The position numbers and the translations under genes were made by a program. Below are positions 17,994 to 25,775 of a DNA stretch of 64,000 nucleotides, piece after piece. The notes beneath the pieces are model-generated. The model searched no databases, had not been told where the DNA came from, and was given only the letters and a program-made list of their open reading frames with translations. This stretch comes from DASSFG01 sp035547915 (GTDB lineage: Bacteria; Planctomycetota; Planctomycetia; Pirellulales; JAICIG01), in the NCBI GenBank assembly GCA_035547915.1, contig DASZTS010000096.1, positions 1 to 64,000 of the forward strand. Reading direction: 5' to 3'. Position 1 is the stretch's first letter; each line of letters opens with the position of its first letter.

Positions 17994-18018
17994 ATCAGGA
18001 CCGTTCGCGACAAAGCGC

Positions 18019-18489
18019 TCAGGGCCGCTGCTTCTCGGCCCGCAACTTCTCTTGTGCCGCCAGTTCGCGCTCGATCCATGCCTCCAACTCGTCCCAGTCG
18101 ACGGGGGGCAACCGGCATAGGTCGGGCCGCAGCTTGGCTGCATCGCGGATGTAGACATGGTGGATGTCCGCGAGGCTCTTGGGCGTGTTCCAGTGGATCA
18201 GGATCCGCACGCAACGGGCCAACGAACCGGGCACACTGATCTCGTGGGTGCACAGCAGGGGCACGTCGAGCCAACCGAGCTGACGGGCGGCCAAGGCCGG
18301 AAACTCGGCGTTCAGGTCGGGCGTGGTCGTAAAGACGGCGCTCGCCACGTCCTCGTGTTCGATCTCGTTCTGGCGGATCATCAGCGCCAGCAACTGGCGC
18401 GTCCCCTTCAACAGGTCTTCGCGCGTATTATGATCGACGGTCGTTGCACCGCGCACCCCACGACAGCGGATCGGTCGATCATCGTTCAT
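18019..18489 (-). CDS. aroH: Chorismate mutase, monofunctional AroH class
   Basis: A 156-residue enzyme that converts chorismate to prephenate on the way to Phe and Tyr. It matches the B. subtilis AroH class and not the helical AroQ class: CRGVRGATTV with the active-site Arg, TTPDLNAEFPA, the Glu in CTHEISVPGS, the Arg in ARCVRILIHW, and the Tyr in IHHVYIRDAAKLRPDL. It has a longer C terminus than the Bacillus enzyme, ending in a charged helix (DELEAWIERELAAQEKL). The start at 18489 overlaps the end of the upstream propeller gene by 11 bases, so it is translationally linked to two secreted proteins, an odd context for a core biosynthetic enzyme. Confidence 0.93.
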   Translation of the reverse strand: MNDDRPIRCRGVRGATTVDHNTREDLLKGTRQLLALMIRQNEIEHEDVASAVFTTTPDLNAEFPALAARQLGWLDVPLLCTHEISVPGSLARCVRILIHWNTPKSLADIHHVYIRDAAKLRPDLCRLPPVDWDELEAWIERELAAQEKLRAEKQRP

Positions 18490-19708
18490 TCCAATAGATC
18501 TTGATGTTGTGCGACTGCCGACCCACCGCCACGACGTCGTTGTGACCGTCCCCGTCAAAATCGGCCACCGTCAGGTCTTCGATATTCACTCCACCCGGAT
18601 CGACGATCTGCCGCCGCCAGTGCCCTTCGCCGTCGCGATCATAGATCCGCAGACCGCAGCGGGTCGATTCGTCCTTGTCGTCGCGGACGCCGATCACCAG
18701 TTCGTCGTCCTTGTCGTCATCCAGGTTGGCACACCAGACGGCGTGTCCCCATTTCAGGTCGTCGTCGAGCACCGAACGGTTCCAGAGCGTTTGGCTGGCA
18801 TCTTCCGGCCGTGTGTAAACGACGACCTGGAAACCGTGCCATGGTTCGATCGTGGCGATGAAATCGCCGGCGGCGAGTCGGCCATACTTGATTTCGCTCG
18901 CACCGCGGGCTTCGGGGTTATCCTGGTTACCGGCGCCGATAAGCGTGCCGTGCCACTTGCCGTCGTCGCCCCGCTTGAGCAGCGTCACGCCTTCGAAGCT
19001 CGCCAAGAGGATGTCGACCTGGCCGTCGCGGTCGACGTCGGCCGGCCAAAAGTTATGCGCCACGTGCAGTTCTTCGCTGATCACCTGCGGCTGCCAGGCT
19101 CCCTTGATCGGGTCGGCGGGAATCGAATAGGCCAGCAGCCGCAAGGGGGTTTCTTTCCAGAGCGGCTTGGTGCTGTTGCGTCCCATCATCGGCGCCACGA
19201 TCAGCTCTTTGCGGGTGTCGCCGTCGAGATCGGCCCACCGCATGCGGTGCGTCGTCGGCTCCTCGCCGATCGGGTGGACCTGCCAGCGACCGTCTGCCGA
19301 CTCGCCGGGAGAGATCCACTGGATCGTTCCACCGGTACGCGTATCAATCGGCCGCCAATCGGCCCCCAGCGCGAAATCGATGCGACCGTCGCCGTCGATG
19401 TCGTAGGGGGCGATGCACACGTTGTCGCGCTTGGTCTGATCCTGAATGAGCGTATGAACCCGCCACGAAGGATTTTCAAACCAGACGACCCGGTTGGTAT
19501 CGACCACCACGATATCGGTGCGGTTGTCGCGATTCATATCGACGACCGTGACCGCATAACCGACTTCCAACCGTTCCGGAATCTCCTCCACACGCAGCTT
19601 GATCTCGGCCGCCGCGGGAGCCGCGAGCAGCAACGTGACCAGCCCGGCACCCAACAAGACAGGCACGGCGCGGCGACCCGACTTAGCGATTGCCGAAGAA
19701 TGGATCAT
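18479..19708 (-). CDS. Secreted FG-GAP/VCBS-repeat beta-propeller protein
   Basis: A 409-residue exported protein with a signal peptide (PVLLGAGLVTLLLAAPAAAE). The rest is a series of Asp-rich calcium-loop repeats typical of FG-GAP/VCBS propellers: DMNRDNRTDIVVVD, DIDGDGRIDFALG, DLDGDTRKELIVA, DVDRDGQVDILLA, NLDDDKDDELVIG and DFDGDGHNDVVAVG. A seven-bladed propeller is likely, acting in the periplasm or at the cell surface; the ligand is unknown. The ATG at 19708 shares its A with the TGA of the preceding PQQ-like gene (TGATG), giving tight translational coupling. A GTG at 19711 is a possible alternative start. Confidence 0.9.
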   Translation of the reverse strand: MIHSSAIAKSGRRAVPVLLGAGLVTLLLAAPAAAEIKLRVEEIPERLEVGYAVTVVDMNRDNRTDIVVVDTNRVVWFENPSWRVHTLIQDQTKRDNVCIAPYDIDGDGRIDFALGADWRPIDTRTGGTIQWISPGESADGRWQVHPIGEEPTTHRMRWADLDGDTRKELIVAPMMGRNSTKPLWKETPLRLLAYSIPADPIKGAWQPQVISEELHVAHNFWPADVDRDGQVDILLASFEGVTLLKRGDDGKWHGTLIGAGNQDNPEARGASEIKYGRLAAGDFIATIEPWHGFQVVVYTRPEDASQTLWNRSVLDDDLKWGHAVWCANLDDDKDDELVIGVRDDKDESTRCGLRIYDRDGEGHWRRQIVDPGGVNIEDLTVADFDGDGHNDVVAVGRQSHNIKIYWNER

Positions 19709-20964
19709 CACTTCCCGATCGCGTAGAGGGCCTCGAAACTGCGCAGATAGATGCGTCCACCGGAAATCGCCGGCGAGGACGAGATCGGTTCCTGTATGTC
19801 GTTCGACGCCAGGATCTCGAAGTCGGGACCGGCTTTCACGACCGTAACCATGCCCCCGCGAGCGGTCAGATAGATCTTGCCGTCGGCGTAGACGGGCGAG
19901 GCGCGGTAGCGGTCGGAAAAGGCGCGCTCCGAATACAGCTCTTTGCCGCTATCCGCATCCATGCAGATGAGCACGCCGTTCTCGCGGCAGAGATAGACCA
20001 GCCCGTCGACCACCAAGGGCGACGGAACGTCGGGCGTGTTCTTGGGCCGCACCCAACGGTGTCCTTTAGGAGAATTCGAAATATCGCCTCGCGAGTCGGG
20101 TCGCAAGCCGAGTACGGGTCCGTCCTTGGCCGACGGCACCACGATGAGCCCGGGCGCCACGACCGGCGAAGCGACGAACCGTAGCGTGTTGTTGTACTTT
20201 CCCTTGGGATTCAGACCGCCGCAGCGCCACAATTCGTGGCCGTCCTCCAGGCTGTGGGCGACGACATAATCGCAGCCGTGCGTGAGCAAGAATTCGTGTT
20301 CGTTGTCGCGGTAGATGACGGGCGAAGCGTAAGAGTGCTCGCACTCATCGCGTGCATCGCTCTGGCGGGTTTGCTTCCAAACTTCCTTGCCGGTCTCCTT
20401 GTCGAGCGCCACCACGAGCGCGGCGCCCGTGTGCAGCAACTGCAAATAGAGCCGGTCACCGTCGAGCACCGGTGTGCTCGTCAGGCCGAAGGCGATGTTG
20501 AAGGCACCGTATCGCTTCGGCAACTCTTCCCTCCACACCTCCTTGCCCTCGAAATCGAAGCAGGCGAGCGTGCCGTTGGCGAAAAAGGCCCACACGTGTT
20601 CGCCATCGGTGACGGGCGAAGGCGACGCCGAATTCCCTTCGTCGCCGCGCACGGCGCGGTCGCCGCCGGTCACCTTCCTGCGCCAGCGCTCGATACCGTC
20701 GGTGCCCACGCAGAGCAACAGCAGATCGCCGCTGGGTGTGGCGCTGGTCACGAAGATGGCGTCGTCCCACACGACGGGTGTGGCGCCGGCCGCACCGGGC
20801 AATGGCAACCGCCAGGCGACGTTTTCGGTCTTGCTCCACTTCTCGGGCAAGTCCGTCTCGTGGCTGATGCCGTCGTTGCCGGCCCCGCGCCATTGGGGCC
20901 AGTTCTCACCGCGCGCCGTGCCGGCGGCCAAAAGGCACGCCAGTGTTAGCATCCACTTTTGCAA
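19708..20964 (-). CDS. Secreted PQQ-like/BamB-like beta-propeller protein
   Basis: A 418-residue exported propeller. The signal peptide MQKWMLTLACLLAAGTARG is followed by ENWPQWRGAGNDG, the characteristic opening of planctomycete PQQ-like repeat proteins. Repeated Trp-docking blades follow (WRRKVTGGD, VWREELPKR, VWKQTRQSD, LWRCGGLN, LYSERAFSD). It lacks the catalytic Asp/Glu and adjacent-Cys signatures of true quinoprotein dehydrogenases, so a structural or scaffolding role like BamB is more likely than redox activity. It is the first gene of a three-gene overlapping operon with the FG-GAP protein and AroH. Confidence 0.9.
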   Translation of the reverse strand: MQKWMLTLACLLAAGTARGENWPQWRGAGNDGISHETDLPEKWSKTENVAWRLPLPGAAGATPVVWDDAIFVTSATPSGDLLLLCVGTDGIERWRRKVTGGDRAVRGDEGNSASPSPVTDGEHVWAFFANGTLACFDFEGKEVWREELPKRYGAFNIAFGLTSTPVLDGDRLYLQLLHTGAALVVALDKETGKEVWKQTRQSDARDECEHSYASPVIYRDNEHEFLLTHGCDYVVAHSLEDGHELWRCGGLNPKGKYNNTLRFVASPVVAPGLIVVPSAKDGPVLGLRPDSRGDISNSPKGHRWVRPKNTPDVPSPLVVDGLVYLCRENGVLICMDADSGKELYSERAFSDRYRASPVYADGKIYLTARGGMVTVVKAGPDFEILASNDIQEPISSSPAISGGRIYLRSFEALYAIGK

Positions 20965-21067
20965 GAGAGTTTCTCCTCGTCGGGTAGAGGGCTTTCGGAC
21001 CGCCTGCGTATCAGCCGCTTTTCACGCAGACCCTTAATGTGGTCGAACGGAAATGGCAGGTCAACGG

Positions 21068-22459
21068 TCAGGCCTTGGCAGCCATCGCCAGGGCTTGCAG
21101 GTAGGGCACGGGATTGCTGCCCAGCGCGTTCAGCACGGTACCGCCGGCGGTGAAGCAGTGGGTGACCCAGTCGGGCTGGCCGTAACGATCGAGGGCCGCC
21201 CCTCCCTCGCCGCCGCCGACATAGACTTCGATGCCAGCCTCCTTCATCCGCTTGAGCTGGCCGATGAAATCTCGGGTGCCCGTTTCGAACCGTGGATCTT
21301 CGAACATGCCGAACACCCCGTTGTGGAAGGCCAGGGCGGACTTGCCCGACGACCTGGCCGAGGCGATGAACGCCCCGACCTGTTCTTCAAAGAGCCGGCT
21401 GGTCTTCGGTCCCACGTCGAATTGCTGGTCGGTCGGGCCGATCGTGTCGCTGGCACGGCCGTCTTGCAATACAAAATCGACGGGCAGGACGAAACGAATA
21501 CCCTTCGCGTGGCCGTCTTGCAACATCTTCTTGGCCTGTTCGATGCGGGCTCGCTCGATGTAATAGGGCTTGTCCTTGTGGGCCGGGTCTTCGGCCACGC
21601 CCATCGAAAAGTTCGAGCCGTCCAATTCGGCGGCCGCCTTCTTCAACGCCATGGCCAGCGAGCCGGCGGTGAACACCCAGCGAATGGTGCCGCGGTCGAT
21701 CATGGCTTGCAGATCGTCGAGCTTGTCGGTCTTGAGCCCGCTGAAGACGACCAACTGCGCGGCCAGGCAACGCCGCATCGGGCCGTCGAACTCGGCGGCC
21801 ACGTATTTGCCGAGCGCTACGTGCTGCATCGCCAGCGGTACGACCGTGCTCGACGTATCGAGGCTGCCGGCCGAGAGGGCTTCGTTGACATACACCCGCG
21901 CAATCTTCTCGGCCAGCGAATTGGCAAAGCGGACCAGCGGTTCGGCGAGGCCATCGACATCGTCGGGCTGGGCATCCCATAGCACGCGCTCGATACCGTA
22001 ACGACGCGTATTTTCGAGCACCAGCACGCTGCCCGCAGCAGCCGCACCCACGGTAGCCGCCGCCTTGTCGGTCACGGTGCCGGTCGCCTCGTCCAACCAG
22101 TCGGCGACCAGCGGAACCTCGGACTTGAGTAGTTCACCGAGCCGCTTCGCGACCGCCTTGAGACTGCCGTCGGGTTTGCGACCGATATGGCCGAAGACGA
22201 TCTGCTTCCAACCTTGCTTCCGGCCGTATTCGAGCGTGTCGACCATCGACCGCAGCCGGATATCGCCGTCGCCGATGGTCGGACCCGGCTTGGCGTCGAC
22301 ATCGCCGCGCACGAGCACGGCGGTTCCGCGCGGCAGGCCGGCCAACGAATCGAGCCGGGGGATGTCGGCCAGGTATTGTTCCAACGATTTGCGCGGCGCG
22401 GCACTTGGGGCGACGAGTTCGCGGCACAGCCTAGCGACCCGGTCGGTCTGAACGGACAT
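21068..22459 (-). CDS. Divergent phosphoglycerate kinase
   Basis: A 463-residue protein of the PGK fold, longer than the usual 390-415. Family blocks in order: VLVRGDVDAKPG (normally VDFN), GDGDIRLRSMVDTL, FGHIGRKPDGS, LVLENTRRYG, YVNEALSAGSLDTSS (normally NDAFxxAHRAH), SGLKTDKLDDL (normally GGAKVxxK), LPVDF, HNGVFGMFEDPRFETGT and VGGGEGGAALDRYG. Most substrate Arg and His positions are kept, but the Arg of the AHRAH block is absent and the nucleotide-binding Lys block is altered. The ATG at 22459 has GAAGGAG upstream and is preferred over in-frame extensions. It may be an active but divergent glycolytic PGK or a paralogue; the sequence alone does not decide. Confidence 0.85.
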   Translation of the reverse strand: MSVQTDRVARLCRELVAPSAAPRKSLEQYLADIPRLDSLAGLPRGTAVLVRGDVDAKPGPTIGDGDIRLRSMVDTLEYGRKQGWKQIVFGHIGRKPDGSLKAVAKRLGELLKSEVPLVADWLDEATGTVTDKAAATVGAAAAGSVLVLENTRRYGIERVLWDAQPDDVDGLAEPLVRFANSLAEKIARVYVNEALSAGSLDTSSTVVPLAMQHVALGKYVAAEFDGPMRRCLAAQLVVFSGLKTDKLDDLQAMIDRGTIRWVFTAGSLAMALKKAAAELDGSNFSMGVAEDPAHKDKPYYIERARIEQAKKMLQDGHAKGIRFVLPVDFVLQDGRASDTIGPTDQQFDVGPKTSRLFEEQVGAFIASARSSGKSALAFHNGVFGMFEDPRFETGTRDFIGQLKRMKEAGIEVYVGGGEGGAALDRYGQPDWVTHCFTAGGTVLNALGSNPVPYLQALAMAAKA

Positions 22460-22605
22460 ATCTGATGGCTCCTTCTCTGGGGGGCGAAGGTGCACACGCT
22501 TGGCGCACCATGCCGTCAATTGCGGCAAATTTACCACATGCGCCCGCCAGCGGGCAGGGCGCGGCCCGCTCGTATGCCGCGGGTCAGTCTGATTGCGAGC
22601 TTTTC

Positions 22606-22989
22606 CTAGGGCGCCGCGTCCAACAATCCCTGTGCCTCTTCTACGAAGACATGGGCTTCGTCCGCCTGCAAGTCGAGGTTCCTTGCGCGCCACATTTTCT
22701 CGAGCGCTTCCATTCGCATGAGGTGTTCCGCATAGGCACTTCTAGTGATCGTGAATGGCATCGCCTCCCGAGTTCGGAGCAGCTTCATGGATGCGTCGTG
22801 GACGGCATCGTTGTCGGTTCCCGTCTCGATCGTGCCGAAACGCCACACACCATCGAGTTCGTGTTCCGCTGCTGCGATGCGCTGCCATCGCCAGGTTCCG
22901 TACCAACTTGCGCACCAATGAACCCCGAAGGCGCTCACGGTCACGATGACGAGCAGCGTGCAGAGCGAGAATTGGAGCCTGCGTCCCAT
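22606..22989 (-). CDS. Small membrane-anchored hypothetical protein
   Basis: A 127-residue protein with one N-terminal transmembrane helix in the form RRLQFSLCTLLVIVTVSAFG, a start shared by many short planctomycete membrane proteins. The soluble remainder is helical and charged (EHLMRMEALEKMWRARNLD) with no known domain. The length and the lack of a signal-peptidase site suggest it stays anchored. It is 147 bases upstream of the PGK gene on the same strand; a 16-base sequence found again at 34279 lies 7 bases before its ATG. Confidence 0.75.
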   Translation of the reverse strand: MGRRLQFSLCTLLVIVTVSAFGVHWCASWYGTWRWQRIAAAEHELDGVWRFGTIETGTDNDAVHDASMKLLRTREAMPFTITRSAYAEHLMRMEALEKMWRARNLDLQADEAHVFVEEAQGLLDAAP

Positions 22990-22995
22990 TTATGG

Positions 22996-23017
22996 ATTAG
23001 ACCGCGCCAGAATGGCG
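22996..23017. repeat. Copy 1 of a short repeat, ATTAGACCGCGCCAGA plus 6 bases
   Basis: ATTAGACCGCGCCAGA (22996-23011) recurs exactly at 34279-34294, and the following ATGGCG matches GTGACG there at four of six positions. Both copies are a few to a few tens of bases upstream of a minus-strand gene start (22989 and 34225). It may be a promoter-associated box or part of an interspersed repeat. Confidence 0.5.
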
Positions 23018-23067
23018 GAGAAAAGTGCCGCGTTCTATCCATCCAGCGCCGCGCGTGCAGTTCTACG

Positions 23068-23168
23068 AGCGGCTGACAAAACCTAATTGCTGGAGCGCCG
23101 CGCGTAAAAAAATCGGCCGTGAAACGCCGATTTTGCGGAGCGCGATCCGGTTTTGTCGGCTCCTCTAA
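23068..23168 (-). repeat. Nested inverted-repeat element, copy A
   Basis: A structured element of about 101 bases directly abutting the stop codon of the aldo/keto reductase. Outer arms GACAAAACC (23075-23083) and GGTTTTGTC (23149-23157) pair perfectly. An inner 7-bp stem AATCGGC/GCCGATT with an 8-base loop occupies 23111-23132. A second copy in the opposite orientation is at 52303-52404 and shares the outer arms (one mismatch), the 22-base inner stem-loop exactly, the terminal AGCGGCT and the CTCTAA end. It encodes nothing. Confidence 0.8.
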
Positions 23169-24154
23169 GAGTGGCCCAAGACCGGGTGTGGCCGATAGGG
23201 CTCGGCCAGCGCGGCGAGTTCCTCGGGCGTGAGCCGCAGTTCGAGCGATTTGATCGCGCCGTCGAGTTGCTCGAGTTTGCTCGCCCCGATGATGGGCGCG
23301 GTGACACCCGGTTGTTGCAGCAGCCAGGCCAGTGCCACCTCGGCATGCGATACGCCGCGCCGCTGCGCGATCTCCCCGACGCGATCGACCACGTCGAAAT
23401 CGGAATCCTGGTAATAGAGTTTGTGGGCGAAGTCGTCCGTCTTCGAACGGGTCGTCTGGCCGAAACCCTGCTCGCGACGCTGCCGATTGCCGGCCAAGAA
23501 TCCGCGGGCCAAAGGGCTCCACGGAATGAGGCCGACGCCTTCGGCGCGGCAGAGCGGAACCATCTCGCGTTCTTCTTCGCGATAGACCAGGTTGTAGTGG
23601 TTCTGCATCGTCACGAAACGGCTCAAGTGCAACCGGTCGGAGGTGTGCAGCATGTTCGCGAACTGCCAGGCGAACATCGACGAAGCGCCCAGGTAGAGGG
23701 CCTTGCCCGCCCGCACGACGTCGCCCAGGGCGTCGAGCGTCTCCTCGACCGGCGTGTCGTAGTCGAAGCGGTGGATCTGGTAGAGATCGACGTAGTCGGT
23801 TCCCAGCCGCTTCAGGCTAGCGTCGATCGAATGACGGATATGCTTGCGCGACAGGCCGCGCAGATTCGGGTCGTTGCCCATCGGCTGGCAAACCTTCGTG
23901 GCGATCACCACCCGGTCGCGCCCCGGCCCGAATTCCTTCAGTGCGCGGCCCACGATCTCTTCGCTCACGCCGAGCGAGTACATATCGGCCGTATCGAAGA
24001 AGTTGATGCCTGCTTCGAAGGCACGGCGGAAGAACGGGCGGCTCTCCTCCTCTTCCAACACCCACGCGCGCCATTTCTTGGCACCGTAGGTCATGCAACC
24101 CAGGCAAAGACGCGAAACCTTGACTCCCGTGTTGCCGAGGTTGACGAATTCCAT
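23165..24154 (-). CDS. Aldo/keto reductase
   Basis: A 329-residue NADPH-dependent oxidoreductase of the aldo/keto reductase superfamily, of the YajO/Tas-like type. It has the N-terminal MEFVNLGNTGVKVSRLCLG, the catalytic Asp and Tyr in FFDTADMYSLG, the Lys in VIATKVC and the His in DLYQIHRFD, plus the C-terminal cofactor segment TAPIIGASKLEQLDGAI. The physiological substrate is unknown. It is transcribed alone; a nested inverted repeat starts right at its stop codon. Confidence 0.93.
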   Translation of the reverse strand: MEFVNLGNTGVKVSRLCLGCMTYGAKKWRAWVLEEEESRPFFRRAFEAGINFFDTADMYSLGVSEEIVGRALKEFGPGRDRVVIATKVCQPMGNDPNLRGLSRKHIRHSIDASLKRLGTDYVDLYQIHRFDYDTPVEETLDALGDVVRAGKALYLGASSMFAWQFANMLHTSDRLHLSRFVTMQNHYNLVYREEEREMVPLCRAEGVGLIPWSPLARGFLAGNRQRREQGFGQTTRSKTDDFAHKLYYQDSDFDVVDRVGEIAQRRGVSHAEVALAWLLQQPGVTAPIIGASKLEQLDGAIKSLELRLTPEELAALAEPYRPHPVLGHS

Positions 24155-24344
24155 CGGAACTCCCGCGAGGATGGCTGTGCACGACCAAGAACGTTGCGGC
24201 GTTGCTCACCGAATTCGATCTTGGCCGCTCCTCAGGCTATCGTCCTGCGCAGTGAGTCGCAATCGGGTCGGCGTACAGACTGCCACCGCGCGCAAAAACG
24301 GCGCGTCTCAAGTGGCCTAGTGCCACCGTGTCGTGGGCCGGGAA

Positions 24345-25589
24345 CTAATACGACAGCCCGCCGCGGAAGAGCACCGTATCGCTGGGATGAGCTTGCGTGC
24401 CGCTACGGTAGATGATGTGACGGTCGAAGACGTAGCCGATCTCGGCATTCCCTTTGAGGCCGTTGAGCATGAACCATTCGATACCGGCCAGCGCCCGTAA
24501 GTCGTTGAGTTCGACCACGTCGTCGCTACCGTCGGCCCGGCGGACCGTCCAGCGGCCGCCGCCGTATTCGCCCGCCAGATAGCCCCAGATGTCGGTGTTG
24601 CCCCACGTCGTCAGACGGCGCGACAGCTTGGGGTTCGGGAACAAGATGTTGAAGCGGGTGTCTTGGTTGGGAGTCCAGATCAAACCGCCCGCGGGCAGCA
24701 GTTGCACGGTCAGACGGTTCAGATACCAGACGCCCGCCGCGACCTGCCACTGGGGCGAGACCGTGATGATCCCCACGCCGCGTCCCAGGATGCGGAAGCT
24801 CTCGCTGTTGACGGCCGAAAAGTCGCTATAGACGCCGAGGCGCACGTCCAAGTCGGCGCTGAACCAGCTCGTGACCTGTGGATGCCAACTCGTGTCGAGG
24901 TAGGCGTCGTAGGCATTGGCTGGCAGATCGGGTGAGCCGGCGAAGTTGCCCGAGGCAGGACCGTTCCAGGAGTGATACGTGAAACCGGGCGTGATGAAGA
25001 TGGGATTCGGGTTGGCGGCGATCGGCAAGGCAAACACGGCCTGCAAGCCCTCGTCCAGGGTGCCAAACCCGTGCGGACCGAACCGCAACAACTGCGTACT
25101 TTCGAAGTTGAGTTCGTGCAGCAGGCGCTGCGCCGGTGTGGCAGGTTGGCCGTACACGGGTTGAACGCACGCCGGCTGCCCGTAGGGCTGTCCGTAGACA
25201 GGCTGGGCCAGGTTGCCCTGACCGATACCGGCATACGGCGAGCCATTGGGCACCGTAGTGTAAGGCTGCGTCACCGGAGCGCCCGTGACCGGCGCGCTGT
25301 TGAAGGGTCCCATCGTGGGGGCCTGCGCGGCCGGGTCGTAAGGATCCCAACCCGGCGTGGCCGGTGCGATGTTCGGCTCGAGCGTGGCAGGCGTGGCCTG
25401 GGCGGGCGGCGGCGCTTGGTTGACCAGCACGGCCGAGGGGCTTTGCGGACTGTAGAAAGGGCTCTGCGGATCGATGGGCGTCGGCGGCCGTACCCGCACC
25501 TGCGCGTGCGACGGCGCAGCGGGCAGCACCACCAGCAGAGCGACCGCGGCTGACAGCAAACCTGGGTAATAGAGCGAAAAAGCCCTCAC
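24345..25589 (-). CDS. Probable outer-membrane beta-barrel protein (DUF6268-like)
   Basis: A 414-residue exported protein starting at a GTG. A signal peptide (LLSAAVALLVVLPAAPSHAQ) is followed by a Pro/Gln/Ala-rich linker to about residue 145 that contains QPVYGQPYGQP-type repeats. The C-terminal 260 residues consist of alternating amphipathic strands (FITPGFTYHSW, SADLDVRLGVYSDF, WQVAAGVWYLNRL, GWFMLNGLKGNAEIGYVF-like) and end in LFRGGLSY with a terminal aromatic residue, the usual outer-membrane barrel signature. It resembles DUF6268 barrels of planctomycetes. Function is unknown; the linker could reach into the periplasm. Confidence 0.75.
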   Translation of the reverse strand: MRAFSLYYPGLLSAAVALLVVLPAAPSHAQVRVRPPTPIDPQSPFYSPQSPSAVLVNQAPPPAQATPATLEPNIAPATPGWDPYDPAAQAPTMGPFNSAPVTGAPVTQPYTTVPNGSPYAGIGQGNLAQPVYGQPYGQPACVQPVYGQPATPAQRLLHELNFESTQLLRFGPHGFGTLDEGLQAVFALPIAANPNPIFITPGFTYHSWNGPASGNFAGSPDLPANAYDAYLDTSWHPQVTSWFSADLDVRLGVYSDFSAVNSESFRILGRGVGIITVSPQWQVAAGVWYLNRLTVQLLPAGGLIWTPNQDTRFNILFPNPKLSRRLTTWGNTDIWGYLAGEYGGGRWTVRRADGSDDVVELNDLRALAGIEWFMLNGLKGNAEIGYVFDRHIIYRSGTQAHPSDTVLFRGGLSY

Positions 25590-25775
25590 GTCGGCAGTTG
25601 CCTCGCCAAACTTGAGAGAAAAAGGCCGGAACTAAGTAACAGCGCCTGCTCATCGGGTCAAGGGCGGTTCCGTTAATCTGGAGATTCCATGCGCCCTGGG
25701 AGACAGCGGCTTCTGCGGAGCATTGCGTGAAACCGATAGACGACAAAAAGGTGGTATTTTCCGGCGGAACCTCAG

